Source: Euglena gracilis
Lineage: Eukaryota; Euglenida; Euglenophyceae; Euglenales
Assembly: GCA_039621445.1 (NCBI GenBank)
Contig: CP154956.1
Coordinates: forward strand, 2,889,873 to 2,953,872
Length of the DNA stretch: 64,000 nt
Direction: 5' to 3'
Position 1 is the stretch's first letter. Each line of letters opens with the position of its first letter. The position numbers were made by a program, and so were the translations under genes. Under the pieces are notes generated by a model, which saw only the letters and a list, made by a program, of their open reading frames with translations, was not told the origin of the DNA and ran no database searches. Below, one piece after another: positions 54,964 through 63,299 of this stretch.

Positions 54964-55585
54964 AGCTCTCTGAAGGGGGGACAGTGTCGGGGGCGGTCGT
55001 GGCACGATCTCCTCAATCTCGTCCTCCGGGTCACCGGCGGCGGACTCGGTCGGCGGCGGCGTGCGGGCCGTGCGCTTGCGGCCCGACACCGGGGTCTCCG
55101 GCGCTGACGGCTCCTGCGCCGCTGGCGGTGCGGCCGCGCCCTTCCGCAGCCCGGAGGGGGTGGAGGCCCCCTTGCGGCCCGCCGCCGCCGCGCCGCCACC
55201 GGCCGACGGCTGCTTGGCCGGCGTCACCGGCGCCTCGGCCTCCTTCGCGGCAGGGGTCCTCTCCTTCCCCTTCTCCTTCCCCTTGGCGGCAGGGGCCTTC
55301 TCCTTCTCCTTCTCCTTCCCCTTGGCGGGGGTCTCCTTCTTGCCCCGCCCCTTGGCTGGCGGCGGGGGCGAGGGCTCCCGGCCTTTCTTCTCCGGCTCCT
55401 TCTTCTTTGGCCGGGGGGGCATGTCCTCCTCCTCCTTCTCCCCCTTCTCCTCCTCCTCCTCCAGCCCGCCCCGGCCGGAGACGTCCAGCGGCTCGTGGTG
55501 GGCGATGCGGTGGTGGACGTTGATGGCCGCAGGGGCCACCACCCAGGAAAGTGTCCGGGTGGGATGGGAAATCCGGCGTCCAGCC
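54964..55585 (-). CDS. Lys/Glu-rich gene, low-complexity exon
   Basis: Minus strand, about 207 codons. It begins RISHPTRTLSWVVAPAAINV and continues HHRIAHHEPLDVS, then a long Glu stretch, KKKEPEKKGREPSPPPPAKG, repeated KGKEKEK and KGKEKGK blocks, Ala/Pro-rich sequence and ESAAGDPEDEIEEIVPRPPP. The charged low-complexity composition suggests a nuclear, DNA- or chromatin-associated disordered region. Acceptor CTTCTGCCAG, donor AGAGCT then GTATGC. The entry phase does not fit the upstream exon, so one border is wrong or an exon is missing. Confidence 0.6.
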
Positions 55586-55744
55586 CTGGCAGAAGCCAAG
55601 CACCCCTCCCCACGGGAATCCGCACGCGTGAAATGTGTGCAGGAAACCGCGTACACGTTGTCCACCACGTTCTGATGCTGCAATAATGACCCACACATGC
55701 AGAGTTGTCAGGGCAAACGTCCCCCCCCCTCGTCTGGCCTGGAC

Positions 55745-56038
55745 CGGGGTGGCGCCCTGATCCCACAGGATGGCCGGCTTCCCGTCGGCCACCTTGATCT
55801 CGCGCTGCAGCTGGTCCACCCGCAGCTGCATCGCCTCGTCCGCCTCCTCCAACAGGTCGGGGTCCCCCCAGATCACGCCGATGGGGACCTGCAGCCGGGT
55901 GGCGAGGTTGGCCGGGAGGGCGGCGTGGCGGGTGACCGCCAGCACCCAGTCGTGGGCCTCCACGTGCAGCCGCGCCAGCAGCCACCACGCCACCTCCACC
56001 GGCAGGGTGGGCGGCCCCTCCCCCGCAGAGCTGTTTCC
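55745..56038 (-). CDS. Lys/Glu-rich gene, helical exon
   Basis: Minus strand, 98 codons, phase 0 to 0. It reads LPVEVAWWLLARLHVEAHDW then VLAVTRHAALPANLATRLQV, IGVIWGDPDLLEEADEAMQL and QREIKVADGKPAILWDQGA. Acceptor CTGCGCAG, donor CACCCCG then GTCCAG. The composition is that of a folded domain. The family is not recognised. Confidence 0.6.
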
Positions 56039-56303
56039 CTGCGCAGTTTCTCATGGGAGGGGGGATGGGGGCTAGAAGGGAATTGACACTGTGGGACTGA
56101 ATGTCATTCTTTCACCATAGGGAACAGAATCCAGAAGTGTGCGGATATCCGCCAGAGGAAAACCACAGACAACGGACTGACATCCAGGTTGACGCACAGG
56201 ATGCTGCCAATTCCCTGAACTGACCAACAGTGGTCACGTGGTATGCTTTTTTTTTAAAAAAAAGAGCGCCTGGTTGTGTTTCTGTTCTGTGTGAACAAAG
56301 CCC

Positions 56304-56338
56304 TGACCCTGTCCCACGAGGGTGATCTGCCGGGGGAC
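56304..56338 (-). CDS. Lys/Glu-rich gene, small exon
   Basis: Minus strand after CCACTCGCAG: VPRQITLVGQGQG. Starts in phase 0, matching the exon at 56563. The donor is uncertain. Confidence 0.4.
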
Positions 56339-56562
56339 CTGCGAGTGGAAGGCGAAGATGTCTCATCGCGTTGTATCTCACCTCATCCATCCCCTCTCGT
56401 CACCTTAGAATGTCACACAGCATGAGTCACAAGAAACCTTTCGTGCGCACAGTACCCCAATATGCACCAGTGTGTAACGGTTGTGTGTGAGACTTGTGCG
56501 GATTCCCGTGTACGCCAAAAGAAGGAGGACACAAAAAAAAGCGGAGTGGATGATATACACAC

Positions 56563-56868
56563 CCGAAAGTCCGTCCTGTTGCTGAAGAGGGCGGTCACGG
56601 TGGTGACGTTGAACAGGTACGTGCGGTCCACGTTGGACTTCACCGGCCGGTGAAGTGTGACGTCCACACGGCGCATCTCGTCGGGGACGTCCATGCCCTT
56701 CTGCAGCGTCTGCTGCAGCACCCCGATGGCGAACGCCCTCCCCGTGGCCACGAATGGGACCCCACGGCTCCACAGTCTCAGGAGCTCAGGATGGACGTCG
56801 GCGTCGCTCAGCCCGTCTGGGACCTCCACCACCACCGCGTCGACGTTCAGCTCCATGATCTCCCCGGC
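56563..56868 (-). CDS. Exon ELNVDAVVVEVPDGLS, same gene
   Basis: Minus strand. It reads MELNVDAVVVEVPDGLSDAD, VHPELLRLWSRGVPFVATGR, AFAIGVLQQTLQKGMDVPDE and then VKSNVDRTYLFNVTTVTALF. It has strongly GC-rich third positions, with donor CTTTCGG then GTGTGT, phase 0. The upstream edge is not firm: GGGGAG before ATCATG is the candidate. It looks like an alpha/beta domain of unknown family. The exon might instead belong to a longer gene shared with the ParB-like exons, but a plus-strand gene lies between them. Confidence 0.55.
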
Positions 56869-56899
56869 ATCGCCGCGTGGGTGGAGGGGACCACGGCGC

Positions 56900-57430
56900 C
56901 AGGCGGGACGGCCTCGGGGACTCTCCCCCCTCCGTCCGCCTCTGGGGGACCGGCGCAAAGGGGAAGGGGAAAGAAGCTTGGGGGGGGGGAGGGGGAGGCG
57001 GGTTAGAAAGAGTAAAAGGGAGCGGGGTGAGGGGAGTGGGGGCTCTAGGGGGGAGGAAAAGAAATAAAAGAAAATGGGAGAAAGCACAAAAAAAAATAAA
57101 CAACAATTGAATAAAACGCAAAAAGAGATGGGGACTCGGGAAGATAGGGAAACGCACCACGGGGCACGACCTGCACCCGAATCTTCCCCGCCGTGGGTGC
57201 GCCCGCAGCGCAAGCCAGACGGGACCCCCTCCCCCAGCGTTGGCTGCTACCTCCCACTCATGGGCCAGGCGCGGCTAACGATACAGACACGGTTCATCCC
57301 ATTTCACTGTGTCTGTTGGAACTCTGCCTGCACTTTCACTCAGACACACACACGCGCACGCACACAAGGAAAATAAAATCATACGTGGACAGTTGAACCA
57401 GTTTTACTGTTTGAGTGGACACAGAGACAG
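56900..57430. other. Spacer, nothing firm
   Basis: A/G-rich stretch (56970-57130), then a GC-rich piece (57160-57250) open on both strands that could hold a 5' exon of the minus gene. No motif. Confidence 0.35.
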
Positions 57431-57482
57431 TACGCGGTAAACCGCACACTACACAATGCGCGCTGGGGTGGAATGTGACGGG

Positions 57483-57592
57483 GGAGGAACGGCACTCCGC
57501 TGTCAAGGCGGTGGTGGGGACGCTGATCCGCCGCCGCACGTGGACGTGGCTGCTGATGCACCCGGACCTTCACCACGTCCACCCGACCCGCC
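57483..57592 (+). CDS. Plus-strand gene X, exon 1 (of those seen)
   Basis: Reads AVKAVVGTLIRRRTWTWLLM then HPDLHHVHPTR. The donor CCCGCC then GTATGT is a strong consensus; phase 1. Joined to the next exon the codon is C-GT. No family recognised. Confidence 0.5.
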
Positions 57593-57638
57593 GTATGTCT
57601 ACTCTGCGCTGTCTTCCGTACTCTGTGAAACCGTTTTC

Positions 57639-57712
57639 TCAAGGTTGTCATTTTCAGGCGGGGTTCCGTGCAAATCTCAAGGTTGTCATTTTCAGGCGGG
57701 TTTCCGTGCAAA
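57639..57712. repeat. 38-bp direct duplication carrying the palindrome
   Basis: Two copies of TCAAGGTTGTCATTTTCAGG followed by CGGGNTTCCGTGCAAA in the intron between exons 1 and 2 of gene X. It shows the palindrome being copied together with flanking sequence. Confidence 0.8.
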
Positions 57713-57779
57713 GACTCTTGCACATGGAAGCGTGTGTAGTGTTGGGATTCTTTGCTGATGTCACCGCTCTCGTGCTCAG

Positions 57780-57900
57780 GTACCCTGTCCATGGTGCCCA
57801 GCCTGGAGCAGAGCATGGACAGCGCGGATATCAAGGTGCCGCTCAGCGGTACCAACTGGCGCTGGTCGGCCCAGCACCCGTGCGCAGGGCTATCCAGGAC
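57780..57900 (+). CDS. Plus-strand gene X, exon 2
   Basis: Acceptor GCTCTCGTGCTCAG. It reads TLSMVPSLEQSMDSADIKVP then LSGTNWRWSAQHPCAGLSR. Phase entry 1 and exit 2 (CAGGAC then GTGTGT) match both neighbours. The antisense frame is also open, but the phase agreement over three exons favours the plus strand. Confidence 0.5.
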
Positions 57901-58091
57901 GTGTGTGCCTTTTTCCCTTTGCTTAGTTGCATGCGTAACTGCGTTTCACACATGGTTGTTTTACGCGGGAACCCGCCTGACTGGACGAGACGAAATATCT
58001 CAATTCGCATTAGAATGTTACAGAGTCAAACTTTTTTTTGGTACGGACTAATGATTCTACTGTAATGTCGGAGGTTCGGGGTTGTCCTGAG

Positions 58092-58232
58092 GACGGCCAC
58101 CGCGGGAGGCGGTCCTTCGCTCCCCCCTGTGGGGACCGAGCGCTACGCCCCCCTGCGGGCGCGGCTGGCCCAGCCGCTCGCCGAGCCCACGGTGCGGTAC
58201 GGGGGGCGCTTCTGCACCGTGGACCTCAGCGG
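58092..58232 (+). CDS. Plus-strand gene X, exon 3
   Basis: Acceptor GTTGTCCTGAG. It reads TATAGGGPSLPPVGTERYAP then LRARLAQPLAEPTVRYGGRF and CTVDLSG. The entry phase matches exon 2. Its 3' part overlaps, antisense, the end of the ParB-like gene. The end of the exon is not certain (GCG then GTGGCG is one donor). Confidence 0.45.
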
Positions 58233-58460
58233 TGGCGGCGGTCGGCGTGGGGCCACAGCGGCGGCCGGCAGCAGCCGGGAGGAGGCGGAGGGGTCCTGCG
58301 GGTCGTACAGCTGCTCGATCGCCTTGAACGCGTACGGGGACAGCGCCGCCGCCACCCCCGTCGTGGGGCGCGCCTCCAGCGCCTGCACCGCCTCCACCAC
58401 CGGCCGCCCGCTGTGCAGCAGCCACTCCGCCAGCGGCTGCATCGCCTTCACCCAGTTGTC
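58143..58460 (-). CDS. ParB-like gene, C-terminal exon
   Basis: Minus strand. Acceptor CCTCTGTACAG, phase 0, matching the previous exon. It reads DNWVKAMQPLAEWLLHSGRP, VVEAVQALEARPTTGVAAAL and SPYAFKAIEQLYDPQDPSAS, a helical domain after the ParB-like fold, then a Pro/Arg-rich end to a stop at 58143. The Pro/Arg-rich part could instead be intronic, with a donor at GCTGAG then GTCCAC. Confidence 0.65.
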   Translation of the reverse strand, partial: DNWVKAMQPLAEWLLHSGRPVVEAVQALEARPTTGVAAALSPYAFKAIEQLYDPQDPSASSRLLPAAAVAPRRPPPPLRSTVQKRPPYRTVGSASGWASRARRGA

Positions 58461-58663
58461 CTGTACAGAGGAGGTGAGGGAGGGGGGGGGGAGTGAGGGG
58501 GGGGGAGTGAGTGATGAGTATGTGATAGCTGGAATTTCAAAGGACTGCGTGCGCGCACTCACACCCTTCTGAAAAGAAAAAAGAAAAGAAGCAGGCCGTC
58601 TCGGCGGGAATCCGTGCATTGCATCAAATAGGAAACGGCGCACACGGAAACCCGCACACACAC

Positions 58664-59040
58664 CATCTTGCCGTGGGACGCCTCCGTGCACCCCGTCTTC
58701 ACGTACACCCGCTTCAGCAGCTCCGTCCGGTTCACCGTCAGGCGGGCGGCGGTCCCCGCCTCGCCGTCCGGCACCGCCCCCGGCCGCTCCCGCTCCACCT
58801 CCCGCTCCAGCCACTCCACCCGCTGGCTGACGGACATCTCCCGCACCGTCCCGTCCCGGGCCTGCATGCTGCCCGCCACGCGCTGCCTCTCCTCAAGGCT
58901 GGCCGCCGCCAGCACCGTGTGGCAGTTGAACCACTCGGTCCACTGTGGCGCCGGCCAGGCGTCGGCCACCGCTGCGTCCGCCACCTGGGTGGCCGCCAGG
59001 AAGCGGTGCTGCCCGCTCAGGATGACGAACTTCCCCGTTG
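58664..59040 (-). CDS. ParB-like gene, exon with GQHR motif
   Basis: Minus strand. Acceptor GTTGTCACAG, donor AAGATG then GTGTGT. It reads TGKFVILSGQHRFLAATQVA followed by helices (WTEWFNCHTVLAAASLEERQ, then SVSQRVEWLEREVERERPG). F-V-I-L-S-G-Q-H-R is the ParB/Srx-fold motif corresponding to G-x-H/E-R-R in ParB and Q-G-x-H-R in related nuclease-like and sulfiredoxin-like proteins. Entry phase 1 and exit phase 0 both match the adjoining exons. ParB-fold proteins bind DNA or nucleotides (CTP in bacterial ParB). Which of these applies here is not known. Confidence 0.75.
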
Positions 59041-59249
59041 CTGTGACAACAGAGAAGAACAGTGCAATTGAGATTCCTTCAGGTGCACGGATTCCCGCCT
59101 GGATCCCCACGCAAAAAAAAGAGAGTACAAATGGGGTACATTTCATTATTCAGTCGTTTGGGAAGCATACGCCATTTGCAACATTCATGGATACAGACAG
59201 ACCGGCCCACATGCTGATAGGCACCGACCCGCAAACGAAACACACACAC

Positions 59250-59433
59250 CCTGCTCCGGCCACACCACGAAGCTCAGGGCCCCCACCGGCGGGTTCTCCG
59301 TGAACGCTTTGACGAGGGAGTCGACATGGGACATTTCAACCCGCCGCACCTGCCCTCGCGTGAGGGTCTCGTCCAGCACCAGCACGTCGAGGCGCGGAGG
59401 CTGTCTGGCTCTCCAGGGTTTCAGCTGAAAGTT
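59250..59433 (-). CDS. ParB-like gene, N-terminal ParB exon
   Basis: Minus strand. Acceptor CTGTTCAG, donor GAGCAGG then GTGTGT. It reads RLDVLVLDETLTRGQVRRVE then MSHVDSLVKAFTENPPVG and LSFVVWPEQ. This is the usual start of a ParB-like domain: a strand, then x-x-G-Q-x-R, a helix (h-x-x-L-x-x-S/A-F), N-P-P-x-G and a second strand. It joins the GQHR exon exactly (codon G-CA). The start codon is not located. A candidate upstream exon is at 59752-59796. Confidence 0.75.
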
Positions 59434-59751
59434 CTGAACAGACAGACAGGACCACAAGATGTCTGGTCCACGCGTATGCCAAACACAACCCTCAGTGTTT
59501 ACACGAAAACCCGCACACCTCAAGAAACCAAAGGAGGTGAATGACCCTGAAACGAACTACGTGAGTGTCGTCCAAAGGGAGTGACTTCCCCTTCACTTTC
59601 CAAAACAACCCAGGAATGAGAACCGTCAAGCACCCTTGCACGATTGTACGGTAAAAAGGACTGCCTCCACAGACGGCAACCATGTAAGCCAGCTCCAGAC
59701 CCCCTCCGGACACGGGCCAGCGGGGTCGGGGTCTTCGACACCAGCTCCGTC

Positions 59752-59796
59752 GCCGAGCGGGTGGGCGCCGAGGGCTTCCGGGCTGCCATCAAAGGT
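59752..59796 (-). CDS. Possible upstream exon of ParB-like gene
   Basis: A very strong minus-strand acceptor (T12-AG) precedes LMAARKPSAPTRSATEL, ending in phase 0 at GTGTCG, which suits the ParB exon. The plus strand is also convincingly open (VFDTSSVAERVGAEGFRAAI), so the strand is not settled. Confidence 0.3.
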
Positions 59797-60151
59797 CTAA
59801 AAAAAAAAAAGGCAGCATGAAAACACCCAAAATGAAGGAAATTGAGGTCAGAAACAGTCCTCACTGAAACACTTTTGTCAGTATGAATAAGAAGAAAATC
59901 TGGGACAGTGAGTTCAATCAAAAAATAATTGTCATTAAAGGAAACACAACAGTGACCACTCACCAACAACCTCCGCAGAGCACCCCCTTTTGCCTGGATG
60001 GGGAATGCTTTTGCACGGAAACCCGCCCGCCACCCCTGTCATGTTTTGAAACGATCCCTCACCCTCGATCTGAAGGCCTCCAGCTGACTCCCTGATGTAC
60101 AGGAAGGTTCATGACCACGTACAAAGACCAGGGTCCGGAGGGACACACCGC

Positions 60152-60480
60152 CGCTGGGGACAGACTGAGGTCCTCATCTGAGGATGAGGACCCGGACGAG
60201 GTCGGGCGGCTGCTCAGCAGCTCCCCCAGACTGCCGAGGCCGTCCGAGGCCGCCGGGGAGACGTACCCCTCGGACAGCGTGCCCGGCGGCTCGTACAGCG
60301 ACTCCGCTGTACTGGGCGGCTCGTACAGGCTCTCCGCCTCGGGCAGCTCCAGCGCCGGCCATCCCGGTTGAACCGGCGGCTGCACCACCACCACGGCCGT
60401 GGAGGAACTGGGCTCCTCCGGGGTGAACCGCACGCGGCTTTCCGCCCAAAACCGGTCCCCTACGCAGTTGTGTACCACCA
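60152..60480 (-). CDS. Ser/Glu-rich exon with ESLYEPP repeats
   Basis: Minus strand. It reads VRFTPEEPSSSTAVVVVQPP, LPEAESLYEPPSTAESLYEP then GTLSEGYVSPAASDG and SSRPTSSGSSSSDEDLS. The two SLYEPP units and the acidic Ser-rich tail look disordered and possibly phosphorylated. It may be the 5' part of the ParB-like gene or a separate gene. Both borders are approximate (acceptor GCGTAG, donor AGCGGCG then GTGTGT). Confidence 0.45.
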
Positions 60481-60534
60481 AACGTCCAAAACGCGGAACA
60501 CAAACACCCAGGTTGAATTTTCCTACCCAGTCGG

Positions 60535-60650
60535 TCGGGGGAGTCCGGGACGGGCGTCGTCGCCCCGGCCGCGTTGGTCCGCAAACGCCGCAACCGCACC
60601 CCCGTTGGGGAGGTCTGGGCAACCTGCCCCGGCGGTGCGGAGAGGTCAAA
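60535..60650 (-). CDS. Candidate exon, basic
   Basis: Minus strand frame VAQTSPTGVRLRRLRTNAAG then ATTPVPDSPDRL. GC-rich and exon-like, but two other frames are open too. Confidence 0.25.
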
Positions 60651-60998
60651 GGACCACCCGGGCTCCTCACTGTCTTTTTATCCACGCAGGTGGTACACTC
60701 GGGATGTGTTGCACGGATTCCCGCACAACACATCTCGTCTGCTTTTCAACATCACACTGACCGTTGTGCATCTATTTGGTAACCCACACCCCTCTGCCCC
60801 CACTAACAACAACACTGCGTCGCGTTTCGCGACCAGTCATCACCGCAGTCGCGGAGAGACGTACGTTAACACCGTCCACGTGCCGTTTCGTTCCGTTCAG
60901 GCTGGGGAGTTACACAGGCAGGCTCGCCGGGGAGAGGACCGCCCCCTCTTTCAGGGGGATGGGGCAGTCAACTGTTGGCCCACCACCACACCCGGCGG

Positions 60999-61000
<2 letters not shown>

Positions 61001-61041
<41 letters not shown>
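61001..61041. repeat. (CA)n microsatellite beside a candidate exon end
   Basis: About 20 CA units. On the minus strand it follows GGATCTG as GTGTGTG, like the TG-tract donor at 10592. The adjacent minus frame PSVAPHPDTSPTLAVTGTVA (61048-61140) is a weak exon candidate. Confidence 0.8.
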
Positions 61042-61989
61042 AGATCCCCCCGTCACCGGCCACGGCTGGGCCACCGTCCCGGTGACGGCCAGGGTAGGGG
61101 ATGTGTCGGGGTGTGGTGCGACAGACGGACGCTGCCCCCCGGTCCACCCCGGCCTCCCCACCATTTTCTCTCCACCCACCACTAAGCTAACACATCCCTC
61201 TCACGTTATCTGGCCCACACCCCCATCACAACGTTTCGTTGTGTTGTGCGGATTCCCGCCTAACACCAAATACCTTCGTTCTGTCCTTCAAAGGTTACAC
61301 GGGTTACCGCCTGGACTTCAGAAATACAATTACGCTCTCTTTACGCGGTTATCCGCCTAAACCACATTTCACAGTATTCCTTCACATCACACCAAACACA
61401 CTACACCCCCCTGTATCGCACGTCGTTGTGTTTGGTGTGTGCGGTAATCCGCACACACTTGCGTTGTTCACCTCACCTCACACACTGTGTGAAAACAGAC
61501 GTACCACCAATATACACCCACGTATTACACACGTTACAATACAGTACTTTTCTGGTACCTGTAACAAGGGTGTCAACACCCTTGTTTTTACGTACCTCTG
61601 CATCATGTAGTGTACGGTGCGCAGAATACCGCGCAAAACCACTTTCATAAAATTTTTGCCCAAAGCCGCCACACACTCTGCCCAACCTGAAAATTTGTGC
61701 CCTTTTGGGTGTTTTTAAAACAGCCAAAAAACGTCAAAAACGCAAAAATTGTGTGGGCAATTCGCGCCGCCTAAGTCTGTTGGCCAACTCTCGGCGACAG
61801 TGTTGTTGTGGGCACGCAGCTGCAGGTTCCTTTTTTCGAGGTGCCATTTCCCGGTGCCCGGGGATGCTGGCTTCTTCATTTGGCAGACCAGGGGAGGGAG
61901 TGGGTGTGGTCCAGGGCCAAGTCTCCCCAAGGGGTCTCACCCAGGCATAAGGCAGCCAAACCTCTCGTAAATATCCCCGCTGCAATAAT

Positions 61990-62220
61990 TGCAATAATTG
62001 TGTATGTATGCATATGTATGCATATATGTATATAGCAAATGTACATATATGTATATAGCAAATGTACATATATGTATATAGCAAATGTATGCATGCATAT
62101 GTATATACGCATATGTATGCATAAATACGTATATGTATGTATGCATATGTTTGCATATATATGTATGTATGCATATGTGTGCATATATATGTATGTATGC
62201 ATGCATAAATATAATTATAT
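61990..62220. repeat. Degenerate (ATGT)n array
   Basis: TATGTATGCATATGTATA-type units; three near-identical ATATATGTATATAGCAAATGTAC units at 62020-62090. Confidence 0.8.
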
Positions 62221-62424
62221 ATGCGGCAGATGGTTTTCCGGCCACAGCTCTGGACAAACCTTGACAGAGAAACAAATACCTTTGTTTGTCCCTTTTGTCC
62301 GTGATTCTGAAGACAGGTCTTGGAGTGAGCAGAAAGGTTATTATGGCTAAATGTGGGCAAAAACAATTTTTTCTTCTGCAATTTGGTTCCACCCTTCCAG
62401 CAACAAGCCGGCGCCAATATAGGC

Positions 62425-63050
62425 GGGCGTGGATATGCAAGTTGCATAATTTTTTGCCTTTTTTTGTATGATCCAAAACCTTGAAATAATGAAGATTTTA
62501 CAAAAAGTTGCATTTTTTGCATTCTTTGCATTTTTTGCATGGTTTGCCTGTCTTGTTTTTTTCCAGCAAAATGCACAGGCAAATTACTCAACTACCACAC
62601 CCAAAAGTTGCATAATGAAATGCAAGTGCTGAAACGTGGCAAAATCAGCCATGTCATTCACCATGCTTTCTGTTGTGGTGATCATTTTACAATGTTTTTT
62701 TGACGTTTTGACATTTTTGACAAATATTCCAGGCACTGTTTTGTGTATGCTTGCATCTTAGGCAAAGTCTAATTAATTGTCCACAGCATGCACCATGTTG
62801 CACAGCAAATAATGTTGCATGTGAAAAATTTACCTCGGACTCTTCGGAGGTAGTAGCTTAGTCGGAGGAGGTGAAAGCTTTTTTTTTAAGTCCTCTCCAG
62901 CAAAAAAGTGCACAGCCCCAGGGAGGTCCTAAAGGAATTTCCATGCAATTGGCATTTTTTTGCAATTTTTTTTCACTATTTTGCATTTTTTTTGAATTTT
63001 CCGCCGGCATGAGAGGAGGGTATTGGCAAGGAGGGCAACAAAGCCCCTCA
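62425..63050. repeat. TGCA-rich AT repeat, copy 3
   Basis: GGATATGCAAGTTGCATAAT at the left, GATCCAAAACCTTGAAA, GCATTTTTTGCA units, AATGAAATGCAAGTGC (also in copy 1 as AATGAAATATAAGTGC), CCTAAAGGAATTTCCATGC at the right, and a G-rich border. Confidence 0.65.
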
Positions 63051-63092
63051 AAACATGCAATGCCGAGTCTGCGTGTCCAGTGGTTCCCCCAG

Positions 63093-63282
63093 GTGCATTA
63101 TCGGGTGATCAGCAGCACCGGAGCCGGAGTTTGCATTTGCGTGGCGCCGCAGGGGCTGTGCCGCGCCGCGGGCGCGACCCGTCACGTGTGTGAGGGACAC
63201 CCCCCCCCCCTTGGGGTCCCATTCGCACGGCATCGCGACCGCTGGCGCTGCCGCTTTGACCGCTGGGAGACGCTGGCCCGTG
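63093..63282 (+). CDS. Orphan exon, Cys/Arg-rich
   Basis: Acceptor GGTTCCCCCAG, donor GGCCCGTG then GTCAGT. The frame reads VHYRVISSTGAGVCICVAPQ then GLCRAAGATRHVCEGHP and RDRWRCRFDRWETLAR. It has exon-like codon use; the family is not recognised. Neighbouring exons are probably outside the window or in its 3' flank. Confidence 0.45.
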
Positions 63283-63299
63283 GTCAGTGTTTGTGGTTG

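Larger units (their letters stand above)
53258..61636. repeat. Cluster of about 26 near-palindromes, GTGCGG-N4-CCGCAC type
   Basis: Approximate starts: 53258, 53331, 53678, 53772, 53961, 54685, 54817, 54857 (partial), 54880, 55611, 55638, 56137, 56494, 57431, 57656, 57695, 57962, 58602, 58638, 59082, 59501, 60011, 60710, 61244, 61341, 61437, 61617. Core forms include GTGCGGATTCCCGTG, GCGGTTATCCGC, GCGGTAATCCGC and CACGGAAACCCGCAC. Almost every intron between the exons called here holds one or two copies; none lies inside a called exon. I did not see the cluster elsewhere in the window. Function unknown. Confidence 0.75.

Noticed and set aside
56650-57067. Plus-strand frames opposite the LNVDAVVVEVPDG exon
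   Set aside because: Ser/Thr- and His-rich shadow translations; the minus frame has far better folded-protein composition and a consensus donor.
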